From Anaerolineae bacterium (lineage in GTDB: Bacteria > Chloroflexota > Anaerolineae > B4-G1 > SLSP01), in assembly GCA_021159805.1 (NCBI GenBank), contig JAGHDT010000522.1, positions 1 to 6,510 of the forward strand: a stretch of DNA of 6,510 bases, given 5' to 3'. The notes under the pieces are model-generated. The model searched no databases and was not told where the DNA came from. It was given only the letters and a program-made list of their open reading frames with translations. This document shows positions 1-6,149 of the stretch, piece after piece (the stretch's first letter is position 1; each line of letters opens with the position of its first letter). A program made the position numbers and the translations under genes.

Positions 1-327
1 AACCCGGAGTGTCTGGCGGCAAAGGCTGCGGAATTCACCGAGCGCCGCCGGCGTACGCAGCCGCCCGGCAGGACGTTGGGATCGACTTTCAAGAACCCGC
101 CTGGCGATTATGCGGGGCGCATGATCGAGGCTGTGGGCTTTAAGGGCGCGAGGTGTGGGGGGATCAAGGTCTCTGAACATCACGCGAATTTCCTGATTAA
201 TGATGAGAACGGCACGGCAGCTGACTTCCGCGCGCTCGTCGAGCGCGTTCAGACGACGGTTTACGAGCACTTTGGGGTGCTGCTGGAGCCCGAGATTGAG
301 ATCTTGCCGGAGCCGGAGCTCAGGTGA
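1..327 (+). CDS. murB: UDP-N-acetylenolpyruvoylglucosamine reductase (MurB), C-terminal part
   Basis: The reading frame is open from base 1, so the gene begins outside the window and only the last 108 codons are present. MurB is the cytoplasmic FAD enzyme that reduces UDP-GlcNAc-enolpyruvate to UDP-MurNAc with NADPH, the second committed step of peptidoglycan precursor synthesis. The fragment shows the typical C-terminal domain: R-x-TQP, then GSTFKNP with the conserved active-site Ser encoded at 82-84, GDYAGRMIE, GGIKVSEHHANFLIN, and near the end FGVLLEPEIEIL, which holds the conserved Glu region of the active site. GSTFKNP followed directly by PPGDYAGRMIE looks like the type II (Gram-positive-like) MurB pattern. 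The TGA at 325-327 is 36 bp before ddl, consistent with one transcript. Confidence 0.95.
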   Translation, partial: NPECLAAKAAEFTERRRRTQPPGRTLGSTFKNPPGDYAGRMIEAVGFKGARCGGIKVSEHHANFLINDENGTAADFRALVERVQTTVYEHFGVLLEPEIEILPEPELR

Positions 328-363
328 CCTAGTTCATCGCGGAAGACGAGGGATAGCTAGACG

Positions 364-1542
364 ATGGGAAAACTAAGAGTGGCAGTGATCTTTGGGGGAC
401 GGTCTGGTGAACACGAAGTCAGCCTCGTGTCGGCGCAGTCGGTCATGGCGGCGCTTTCTCCGGACAAGTACGAGGTGACGCCTGTCGGCATCACGCGCGA
501 TGGTGCCTGGATCGTAGGGAGCGACCTCATGCTTTCATTGGAGCAGGAGGACTTCTCAGATACACGCTCGGCGGCGATGTTCGCCGATCCCTCCAAGCGG
601 GGGTTGTGGGCCTCTGTGGAGGAGACGGGACTGGCCGCAGCCAGCCGACAGGGCGCCCCGTCTTTGGCTGAGAGGCGGATGGGCAAGCTCGCCGTGTTGT
701 CGCAAGTCGATGTGGTCTTTCCGGTGCTGCATGGCACGTTCGGTGAAGATGGGACGGTGCAGGGGCTGCTGGAATTGGCCGGAGTTCCCTACGTTGGGGC
801 CGGTGTGCTCTGTTCTGCTCTGGCGATGGACAAGATTGCCTTTAAGGATGTCGTGCAATCCCACGGCTTGCCGATCCCAGACTATGTCTGGACGACGCGA
901 CGCCAATGGTTGGCGGATCCCGATGCGTGGTTGGATCGGATTGAGGAGAAGCTTGGGTATCCGGTCTTCACTAAGCCGTCCAATCTGGGGTCAAGCGTGG
1001 GAATCTGCAAGTGCGATGACCGGGATGAGCTGCGCGCGGGTATGAACGAAGCTGCGCGCTACGATCGGCGGATCCTGGCCGAATGCGCAGTGGCCCACGC
1101 TCGTGAGATTGAGGTGAGTGTCCTCGGTAATGAGGACCCAGTGGCGTCCGTGCCTGGTGAAGTCGTGCCCAGTCGGGAGTTCTATGATTATATGGCGAAG
1201 TATGTTGATACAGGCGAGGATGCGTCGGAGTTATTGATCCCTGCGCCGTTGGATGCTGAGACGACGAAGCGTGTTCAGGCGCTGGCCGTGCAAACGTATC
1301 GGGCTATTGATGGTGCAGGGATGGCACGTGCGGATTTTCTGCTGAATGGAGAGACCGGGGAGCTGTATCTGAATGAGGTGAACACGATCCCCGGCTTCAC
1401 CCCGATCAGTATGTACCCAAAGCTGTGGAGGGCCTCCGGTGTGCCTTATTCACGGCTGTTGGATTCGTTGGTGGATCTAGCTCTGGACCGCTTCCAGGAA
1501 AATCAGCGATCAGAGCGCATCTACCGGCCCGGCGAACCTTAA
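364..1542 (+). CDS. ddl: D-alanine--D-alanine ligase
   Basis: This is an ATP-grasp enzyme that joins two D-Ala in the cytoplasm to give the dipeptide MurF adds to the peptidoglycan precursor. Visible motifs in the 392 residues are GGRSGEHEVS at 11-20 (E16 matches the conserved first D-Ala site Glu), HGTFGEDGTVQ at 123-133 (Ddl signature), TKPSNLGSSVG at 203-213, and the omega-loop motif YDYMAKY at 274-280. It also has RADFLL with D324, and LNEVNTIPGFT with E338 and N340, the Mg-binding residues. Tyr at 280 is the residue expected in D-Ala-D-Ala ligases. VanA-type D-lactate ligases carry His there, so a depsipeptide product is unlikely. The protein is longer than the roughly 305-residue DdlB form; extra sequence lies at about 75-110 and in a charged tail after 371. 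ATG 364 follows GAGGGA at 348-353 with a 10-nt gap. Confidence 0.96.
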   Translation: MGKLRVAVIFGGRSGEHEVSLVSAQSVMAALSPDKYEVTPVGITRDGAWIVGSDLMLSLEQEDFSDTRSAAMFADPSKRGLWASVEETGLAAASRQGAPSLAERRMGKLAVLSQVDVVFPVLHGTFGEDGTVQGLLELAGVPYVGAGVLCSALAMDKIAFKDVVQSHGLPIPDYVWTTRRQWLADPDAWLDRIEEKLGYPVFTKPSNLGSSVGICKCDDRDELRAGMNEAARYDRRILAECAVAHAREIEVSVLGNEDPVASVPGEVVPSREFYDYMAKYVDTGEDASELLIPAPLDAETTKRVQALAVQTYRAIDGAGMARADFLLNGETGELYLNEVNTIPGFTPISMYPKLWRASGVPYSRLLDSLVDLALDRFQENQRSERIYRPGEP

Positions 1543-1656
1543 TGGTTTGGACCACTGCCGGCAAAGGTGTATGGCCTGAGTTTACCACAAGCGGTGACTG
1601 CATGTGGATTCACCGAACATAGATACGAGTTGGTTCCTACGACACCGACCAGGACA

Positions 1657-1665
1657 GAGGAGGAG
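1657..1665 (+). promoter_or_regulatory. Shine-Dalgarno site of ftsQ
   Basis: GAGGAGGAG contains a full AGGAGG core at 1658-1663, 7 nt before the ATG at 1671. It fixes the ftsQ start within the otherwise featureless 128-bp ddl-ftsQ spacer. I saw no convincing promoter in that spacer: TTGGAC (1547) and TATGGC (1570) are 17 bp apart, but each matches consensus at only three positions. Confidence 0.75.
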
Positions 1666-1670
1666 CATCA

Positions 1671-2456
1671 ATGGCTAAGAAGATGCGCTACTACCGAACT
1701 GCTGCACTCTTGGGGCCCACAGCGCAGCCCGTTGCGTTCCGCGCGGGGCCGCGTCCCATCAAGATTCCCTGGCGAGCAGTTGCCTGTGTAGCCGCGATCA
1801 TTGGTATTGGGCTTTGGGTCGCGCTCGGCGGCGCCTGGTACCTGGATTGGGAAGATCTCACGGTCACGGGGATCACCTCGACAGAGATCATCTACGGGAT
1901 GAAGCAGACGTCGGATCTTGTGGGTTGGCACCGGTTCAGCCTGGACCCTGAGGCAGCTCAGCAGATCCTGGCGAAGGCGCTACCGGAGTACAAGGACATC
2001 CAGATCCACTGCGGCATCTTCCCGACGAAGTGTGAGCTTGCGGTGACACAGCGGATACCCGTGATGATCTGGGAGACGGGCTCCGAACGCTATTGGGTGG
2101 ACGATGGCTGGACGTTTTATCAAGTCCAGGGGGATCGGCCCGACTTGCCCGTGATCCACGGGCCCATGCCTGAGGCTATGAGTGCCTATTCAGCGATCGA
2201 GGTCTACGAAGGGATTCAGGCATTGGGAGCACTGAACATCTCGGCGGACGCCTTGGATTATGCTCCCCAGCGCGGACTGGTGTGGACCGACCCGGAGGGA
2301 CGTCGAGTGGCGCTTGGGGGAGGCCCGTCCATGGCGCCGCGCCTGCAGATGTACGAGATCGTGGTCAGTCAGTGTGAGGCTGAGGGCATCTTCCCACAAG
2401 CGGTCGATGTCCGTTTCCCTGAAGGGGCAACGTACTCTATGGAACGCACCTGGTAG
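1671..2456 (+). CDS. ftsQ: Cell division protein FtsQ/DivIB-like
   Basis: The 261-residue protein has the FtsQ layout: a short basic N-terminal tail (residues 1-34), one membrane segment at about 35-57 (from AVACVAAIIGIGLWVAL onwards), then an extracytoplasmic part. A POTRA-like domain runs from about 59 to 136, starting with LTVTGITSTEIIYG and ending with a strand containing VTQRIPVMIWE, the usual E/Q-R-x-P-V pattern. A beta-rich region with DGWTFY and LPVIHGP follows, as in FtsQ C-terminal domains. FtsQ is a divisome scaffold linking early proteins such as FtsA and FtsZ with the FtsL/FtsB and septal synthase complex. Overall sequence conservation is low, so the call rests on architecture plus position between ddl and ftsA. 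Two cysteines, C114 and C121, flank a predicted hairpin turn outside the membrane. Translation is well supported by the AGGAGG site 7 nt upstream. Confidence 0.88.
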   Translation: MAKKMRYYRTAALLGPTAQPVAFRAGPRPIKIPWRAVACVAAIIGIGLWVALGGAWYLDWEDLTVTGITSTEIIYGMKQTSDLVGWHRFSLDPEAAQQILAKALPEYKDIQIHCGIFPTKCELAVTQRIPVMIWETGSERYWVDDGWTFYQVQGDRPDLPVIHGPMPEAMSAYSAIEVYEGIQALGALNISADALDYAPQRGLVWTDPEGRRVALGGGPSMAPRLQMYEIVVSQCEAEGIFPQAVDVRFPEGATYSMERTW

Positions 2457-2463
2457 GGGGTGA
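2456..2463 (+). promoter_or_regulatory. Shine-Dalgarno site deciding the GTG start of ftsA
   Basis: GGGGGTGA overlaps the last base of the ftsQ stop TAG and precedes GTG 2467. The G-run is 6 nt from the start, which supports GTG as initiator and suggests coupling of ftsA translation to ftsQ. The conserved first strand of FtsA (VVGIDIGT) begins only five residues in, leaving little room for a later start. Confidence 0.7.
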
Positions 2464-2466
2464 CCT

Positions 2467-3684
2467 GTGGAAAGATCTGTTGTTGGCATTGACATAGGGA
2501 CGCAGCAAATCCTGGTTCTGGTCGGGGCAATCGGCGAACAGGGCGAGGTCCGCATCGTCGGCGTTGGCCGCATTCCGTCGCGAGGAATCAAGAAGGGCGT
2601 GGTGGTGAACGTTGCCCAGGCGACCGAAGCGATCTCGGAGGCTGTGGACCTGGCCGAGCAGAGCAGCGGTTACCAGATAGAACGTGCCTACGTCGGCGTG
2701 ACCGGGGTCCACATCACCTCTCGCAACAGCACCGGGGTCGTCGGCGTCTCCCGGCGTGATCACGGGATCGGGCCGGACGATGTAGACCGGGTGCTGGAGG
2801 CCGCCGGTGCCATTATCCTGCCGCAGAACCAAGAGCTGATTCACATTCTACCGCGGACCTATACGGTGGACGGTCAGGAGGGCGTGCGAGATCCACTGGC
2901 CATGCACGGTTTTCGCCTGGAGGTCGAAGCCCACGTGGTGATGGGGTCCAGCACTGCGTTGCAGAACCTGCGCAAGTGCGTGCTGGGTGCCGGCGTCCAG
3001 ATCAGTGAGCTGGTGCTCTCCAGTCTGGCCTCGGGGCACTCGATCCTGACGGATAACGAAAGGGAGATGGGCGTGGTCTTGGTGGACATCGGTGACGGTA
3101 CCACCGACATCGCCATCTTCATCGAGGGGGCAGTATGGCACACCAAATCGCTGCCTATGGGTGGTGAGTACATCACAAGTGACATCGCCATTGGGCTGCG
3201 ACTACCCTCCCAGGCCGCAGAGCAGGTCAAGATCAGTCATGGCTATGCGGTCGCCAACCAAGTCGCTGAGGATGAGCGTTTCACGATCTCGCCGTACGGC
3301 GAGGGAAGTCCGGTGCCCATCGCCCGGTGGAAACTTGCAGAGATCATCCAGGCGCGTAGCGAGGAGATACTGGAGAATGTCCAGCAAGAGATCAAGCGCT
3401 CCAGCTATGATGGTCTGCTGCCCGCCGGTCTGGTTCTGTGCGGTGGGACGGCACAGATGCCGGGCATGCGCGATCTGGCACGATCCATTTTCGAATTGCC
3501 GGTGCAGATTGGTATCCCGCGTGGGATTACCGGGTTGATCGACAGGGTCAGTGGCCCCGACGCCGCGGTGGCGGTCGGGCTGGTGAAGTGGACACCAACG
3601 CTGGAGGAGGGCGGAGGCTGGCGCACGGTTCGCACATCGTTTGTTGGGCGTGCAACGGGCTGGCTTCGTAACCTGCTTCCCTAG
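2467..3684 (+). CDS. ftsA: Cell division protein FtsA (actin-like FtsZ membrane tether)
   Basis: FtsA is an actin-family ATPase that binds the FtsZ C-terminal tail and anchors the ring to the inner face of the membrane. The 405 residues contain the phosphate-1 loop GIDIGTQQ (7-14) and a 1C/SHS2 region at about 80-165 (VGVTGVHITSRNS onward, HILPRTYTVDGQEGVRDPLAMHG). They also contain phosphate-2 LVDIGDGTTDIAIF (205-218) followed by LPMGGEYITSDIA, and the adenosine motif GLVLCGGTAQMPGM (321-334). The end, VGRATGWLRNLLP (393-405), is an amphipathic helix of the type that inserts FtsA into membranes. It is joined to the body by a short Gly-rich linker near 380-385. All actin-fold motifs are present with no visible gap. 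It uses a GTG start 10 bp after ftsQ and lies 237 bp before ftsZ. Confidence 0.97.
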   Translation: MERSVVGIDIGTQQILVLVGAIGEQGEVRIVGVGRIPSRGIKKGVVVNVAQATEAISEAVDLAEQSSGYQIERAYVGVTGVHITSRNSTGVVGVSRRDHGIGPDDVDRVLEAAGAIILPQNQELIHILPRTYTVDGQEGVRDPLAMHGFRLEVEAHVVMGSSTALQNLRKCVLGAGVQISELVLSSLASGHSILTDNEREMGVVLVDIGDGTTDIAIFIEGAVWHTKSLPMGGEYITSDIAIGLRLPSQAAEQVKISHGYAVANQVAEDERFTISPYGEGSPVPIARWKLAEIIQARSEEILENVQQEIKRSSYDGLLPAGLVLCGGTAQMPGMRDLARSIFELPVQIGIPRGITGLIDRVSGPDAAVAVGLVKWTPTLEEGGGWRTVRTSFVGRATGWLRNLLP

Positions 3685-3814
3685 GGAGCATCACTGGGTT
3701 AGGTTAGAAAAAGGCACGACTTCAGCGAAAGTGCTAGTGTCTGTCCGGGGCCGCTCTGTTCGGTGACGCCCACGGGCAACAACAAGGGGAGGCGTAACTT
3801 ATAGGATCTGGCAG

Positions 3815-3856
3815 GTTCGAGCCGCACGAGAGCACGTTCGAGAGAATCGGTATCAT
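3815..3856 (+). promoter_or_regulatory. Possible promoter/operator region for ftsZ
   Basis: The 237-bp ftsA-ftsZ spacer (3685-3921) contains the heptamer GTTCGAG twice, at 3815-3821 and 3836-3842. The copies are 21 bp apart start to start, about two helical turns. Nine bases after the second copy is TATCAT (3851-3856), five of six matches to a sigma-70 -10 box. No -35 box is recognisable at 16-18 bp, so if this is a promoter it would need an activator or other contacts. The rest of the spacer has only a weak 5-bp stem (ACGCC at 3766, GGCGT at 3791). Chance occurrence is quite possible. Confidence 0.25.
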
Positions 3857-3908
3857 CCGGCGCAAGCCGCAGAGGAGCAGGTTTCATAGGAGCAAGGTCC
3901 GACAGGTC

Positions 3909-3914
3909 AGGAGG
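3909..3914 (+). promoter_or_regulatory. Shine-Dalgarno site of ftsZ
   Basis: A perfect AGGAGG (followed by T) lies 7 nt before ATG 3922. It is the strongest ribosome binding site arrangement in the window together with that of ftsQ, and fits the high expression expected of FtsZ. Confidence 0.8.
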
Positions 3915-3921
3915 TTCCGAG

Positions 3922-5010
3922 ATGGCTGGATTGGCAGAGAATTTTGCACAGATTCGCGTCGTTGGTGTTGGGGGTGGCGGCAGCAATGCGGTCAACCGAA
4001 TGATTGAGGAAGGGCTGCAGGGTGTTGAGTTCATCGCTGTCAACACCGACGCGCAGGCTTTGATGCTCTCGCAGGCCCCGAAGTGCCTGCGAATTGGCGA
4101 TACGGTCACGCGTGGCCTGGGGTCCGGCGGTGTTCCTGAGGAGGGCCGCAAGTCGGCCGAGGAGTCTCAGGATGAGATCCGCGAGGTGCTTCAGGGATCC
4201 GATATGGTCTTTGTCACCGCCGGGATGGGCGGTGGTACAGGGACCGGTGCGGCGCCCGTGATTGCCCGGATTGCCAAGGAAGAGATCAAGGCGTTGACAA
4301 TCGGCGTCGTCACCCGCCCGTTCACGTTCGAGGGGGCCCAGCGCTCTCGGGCTGCGGTGGAGGGTATTGAGGCGCTCAAGCAGGTTGTGGACACCCTGAT
4401 TGTGATCCCCAACGATCGCCTGTTGGAAATTACTGAGAAGCGGGTCAGTCTCAGCGACGCGTTCCGCGTTGCGGATGATGTGCTGCGCCAGGGCATCCAG
4501 GGCATCACCCAAGTGATCACCGTGCCTGGTTTGATCAACCTGGACTTCGCGGATGTGAGGTCGATCATGTTGGAAGGCGGAGCTGCTCTGATGGCGGTCG
4601 GTAGCGCCTCCGGCGAGAATCGGGCCGTTGAAGCAGTGCAGCAGGCGATCTCCAGCCGTTTGCTGGATATCACCATCGACGGGGCCCGCGGCATCCTGTT
4701 CAACATCATGGGGGGTCCCAATATGACGCTCTTTGAGGTGAATGAGGCCGCGTCAATCATCCGCGAGACGGCGCACCCGGACGTCAATCTCATCTTCGGT
4801 GCCGTGATCGACGAGAACCTGGGCGACGAGGTCAGCATCACGGTGATCGCGACGGGATTCGACAATGGCGGAGCTGATATCGTCTCGTCACACCCGATGA
4901 CCACGACGGCACAGTCGCCGCGACGGTCCGAGGTGAGCGATCTGTTCAGCTCGCAGGTTGCCGACCGCGACAACATTGAGATTCCAGCGTTCTTGCGCCG
5001 GCGCGGCTAG
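3922..5010 (+). CDS. ftsZ: Cell division protein FtsZ
   Basis: FtsZ is the tubulin-like GTPase that polymerises into the midcell ring. The 362 residues run: VVGVGGGGSNAVNRM (13-27, nucleotide binding), AVNTDAQAL (39-47), the T3-loop region RGLGSGGVPEEGR (64-76), and the tubulin signature GGGTGTG (103-109). Next come TRPFTFEG (131-138), VIPNDRLL (161-168), FRVADDVLRQGIQGIT (181-196), and the T7 loop NLDFADVRSIM (206-216) with the catalytic Asp pair D208 and D211. The C-terminal domain ends near 316. A short linker of about 33 residues then leads to the conserved tail IEIPAFLRRR (352-361), which binds FtsA and other tethers. The linker is short but within the bacterial range. The T3 loop has Val71 where Asn or Asp is usual. 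ATG 3922 is well placed: a short N-terminal tail precedes the first strand, and there is an AGGAGG 7 nt upstream. Confidence 0.98.
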   Translation: MAGLAENFAQIRVVGVGGGGSNAVNRMIEEGLQGVEFIAVNTDAQALMLSQAPKCLRIGDTVTRGLGSGGVPEEGRKSAEESQDEIREVLQGSDMVFVTAGMGGGTGTGAAPVIARIAKEEIKALTIGVVTRPFTFEGAQRSRAAVEGIEALKQVVDTLIVIPNDRLLEITEKRVSLSDAFRVADDVLRQGIQGITQVITVPGLINLDFADVRSIMLEGGAALMAVGSASGENRAVEAVQQAISSRLLDITIDGARGILFNIMGGPNMTLFEVNEAASIIRETAHPDVNLIFGAVIDENLGDEVSITVIATGFDNGGADIVSSHPMTTTAQSPRRSEVSDLFSSQVADRDNIEIPAFLRRRG

Positions 5011-5113
5011 GCCGTCTGCCCATCTTGCACTGTGCAGTTTCTGGAACCGAGGGAAGCTGCGGAGGTGCACATATAGGTAGTCAAGGGATACTGCGCAGCG
5101 TTGCAGGCTCGGA

Positions 5114-5143
5114 TGTTTGCTGCAGTCAGATCTGCAGTAGACA
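5114..5143 (+). other. 12-bp RNA stem-loop between ftsZ and the DUF1622 gene
   Basis: Bases 5114-5125 pair with 5132-5143 around a 6-nt loop (TCAGAT). Ten pairs are Watson-Crick and two are G-U wobbles (5117-5140 and 5119-5138). The core is CTGCAG on each side. It begins 103 nt after the ftsZ stop. The sequence after the stem lacks a T-run, so a classical intrinsic terminator is not supported. It could be a processed 3' end, a stabilising hairpin or part of the downstream leader. Confidence 0.45.
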
Positions 5144-5176
5144 GGCTGTCTCTGCCTGCCCCTGCTGTGATAGAGT
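5139..5176 (+). promoter_or_regulatory. Palindromic operator candidate with possible extended -10 box
   Basis: AGACAG-G-CTGTCT at 5139-5151 is a perfect 13-bp palindrome with a single central base, a form typical of dimeric repressor sites. Downstream is TGATAGAGT (5168-5176). This reads as an extended -10: TG, one base, then TAGAGT, which has four of six matches to TATAAT. At 19 bp upstream the would-be -35 is CTGTCT, itself the right arm of the palindrome and only a weak match. If the promoter is real, a protein on the palindrome would cover its -35 region and control the DUF1622 gene that starts 66 bp further on. Promoter and operator roles are inference. Confidence 0.3.
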
Positions 5177-5241
5177 GACCCGGATGACTTGAAGGTCAGG
5201 TCCGTACGAGCGGGTGGACTGCTTTCAGTGGGCGAGGTGAT

Positions 5242-5628
5242 ATGGTGACTGTGGCGGCATCTGACGAACTGCTGAAAATCGTCTTCAGTTATCTCATTGT
5301 CATCGTGGAGGCCTGTGGCGGACTCGTGATCGCCATCGGTGTGGGCCGCGCCATCGTAGATTACGTGCGCACTTGTTGCGTTGGTCGCCGGTCGAGGGAC
5401 CATACCGGCCTGCGCATCACCTTGGGCAGGAGTATGGTGCTGGCGCTGGAATTCCAGGTCGCTGCGGATATTTTGAAGACCGGGCTGTCGCCTACCTGGC
5501 AGGATATCCTACTGCTGTCGGCGATCATCGCCCTGCGAACCGTGCTGAACATCCTGATGGAGCGTGAGTTGGACTTCTTAGGTCCTGATCCCTCTGTCCC
5601 TACCGCCTCGTCAGCCACAGCTGACTGA
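5242..5628 (+). CDS. DUF1622 family small membrane protein
   Basis: The 128-residue protein has an N-terminal hydrophobic helix at about 12-38 (from KIVFSYLIVIVEACGGLVIAIG). Then come a short basic stretch with a Cys pair (CCVGRRSR, 45-52) and a segment RITLGRSMVLALEFQVAADIL (58-78). A second strong hydrophobic helix lies at about 88-105, within the stretch SPTWQDILLLSAIIALRTVLN. LGR-x5-LEF-x2-AADILKT followed by PTW-x-(D/E)I and IALRT-LN-x2-(M/L)EREL is the pattern I associate with DUF1622, a family without an assigned function. Two or three membrane passes are likely. The tail after residue 112 is Pro/Ser/Ala-rich and probably disordered. The start is not certain: GAGGTGA (5234-5240) lies very close to ATG 5242, and GTG 5245 would have a more usual spacing. 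A 6-bp inverted repeat (5610-5625, loop CACA) ends at the stop codon but has no T-run after it. Confidence 0.8.
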   Translation: MVTVAASDELLKIVFSYLIVIVEACGGLVIAIGVGRAIVDYVRTCCVGRRSRDHTGLRITLGRSMVLALEFQVAADILKTGLSPTWQDILLLSAIIALRTVLNILMERELDFLGPDPSVPTASSATAD

Positions 5629-5750
5629 TCTGCACAGTATCTGCTGGCCTGCCGGATTCTCTTCCAGCCTCCCTGATCGTTGGGCAGGCGGCCCCCTCGT
5701 TGTAGCTGTAGCCTAGCTTTCTGGCCTAGCCACGTGGGCTGGCCGATGCG

Positions 5751-5785
5751 TCTCATTGGAGCCGGAGGCCGGTCCACGAATGAGA
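5751..5785. repeat. Inverted repeat with nested hairpin
   Basis: TCTCATT (5751-5757) is complementary to AATGAGA (5779-5785). Between them CCGG (5762-5765) and CCGG (5769-5772) form a second small stem around AGG. The nested arrangement suggests secondary structure in RNA or single-stranded DNA, but the stems are short. Confidence 0.35.
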
Positions 5786-5802
5786 TGGGTGAATTGACGA
5801 AG

Positions 5803-5817
5803 CGGCTCGGTGAGCCG
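5803..5817. repeat. Short perfect inverted repeat
   Basis: CGGCTC-GGT-GAGCCG forms a 6-bp GC-rich stem with a 3-nt loop. It lies 17 bp after the preceding inverted repeat. No T-run follows. Confidence 0.35.
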
Positions 5818-6059
5818 GTTGCTGTTGATAGTGTGAACCCCTGACGCCTCCTGGCCGTGGCTGTCCAGCCCCACACGATTATCAAACTGCCTGCCACGAT
5901 TGTCGCCTCTGCGCAGGCTACGCGCCTCGGCGGTGTCGTCCTGATCCTCCCCGACAAGGGCATCGGCACCTTCGGCGTCATCCGTGATCTCGGCCACTTC
6001 CTCAAGATACTCGCTCTGGTGGTCGCTCCGCTGCTTCTGGTGTGGTTCCACGGTTCGCA

Positions 6060-6090
6060 AGTCGAAGTCCCCGCCAAAGGGACTTCGACT
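6060..6090. repeat. Perfect 12-bp inverted repeat (strong hairpin)
   Basis: AGTCGAAGTCCC (6060-6071) is perfectly complementary to GGGACTTCGACT (6079-6090), with loop CGCCAAA. It is the longest perfect stem I found in the window. Neither side has a T-run, so it is not a textbook terminator on either strand. It lies 59 bp before the tandem array and could be a dispersed REP-like element, a transcript end, or a barrier between this locus and the next. Confidence 0.7.
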
Positions 6091-6149
6091 ATTCCGCGGT
6101 GGCAAGTGTCCCAGGACGTGAGGTCTGCAGCGGTGATTGGCGGTTTTAG

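Larger units (their letters stand above)
5629..6149. other. Spacer with no convincing gene; interrupted + frame
   Basis: I see no gene here that I can name. On the + strand one frame is open from 5677 to a TGA at 5842-5844, then open again to a TAA at 6226-6228. The first part, from ATG 5746, reads MRLIGAGGRSTNEMGELTKR and on. The second part contains a hydrophobic stretch with LGHFLKILALVVAPLLLVWF. No Shine-Dalgarno site precedes ATG 5746, and the last 26 codons lie in the repeat array, so the 3' end is not a normal gene end. The complementary strand is also open in two frames here, which is common in GC-rich DNA and weakens a coding claim. Possibilities are a decayed gene, the antisense of one, or non-coding structured DNA. 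Confidence 0.4.

Noticed and set aside
1194..1206. Ddl as a D-Ala-D-Lac (vancomycin resistance type) ligase
   Set aside because: The omega loop carries Tyr at residue 280 in the YDYMAKY motif, as in D-Ala-D-Ala ligases, and the gene lies in a dcw cluster without vanH or vanX neighbours.
1547..1575. Promoter between ddl and ftsQ (TTGGAC, 17 bp, TATGGC)
   Set aside because: Both boxes match consensus at only three positions, which is expected by chance in a spacer of this length.
3811..3827. tRNA-like T-arm (GGTTCGAGCC)
   Set aside because: The flanking bases do not form the 5-bp T-stem, and no acceptor, D or anticodon arms can be placed around it.
4191..4976. Long minus-strand open frame within ftsZ
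   Set aside because: It lies fully inside the complementary strand of a confidently identified ftsZ and has no independent support.
5020..5045. Intrinsic terminator right after ftsZ (TGCAC-T-GTGCA then TTT)
   Set aside because: The palindrome leaves too small a loop for an RNA hairpin, and only three T follow.
5361..6077. Long minus-strand open frame across the DUF1622 gene and the spacer
   Set aside because: It is antisense to a recognised gene for a third of its length, is rich in Arg, Pro, Ser and Thr without recognisable domains, and has the look of a GC-driven shadow frame.
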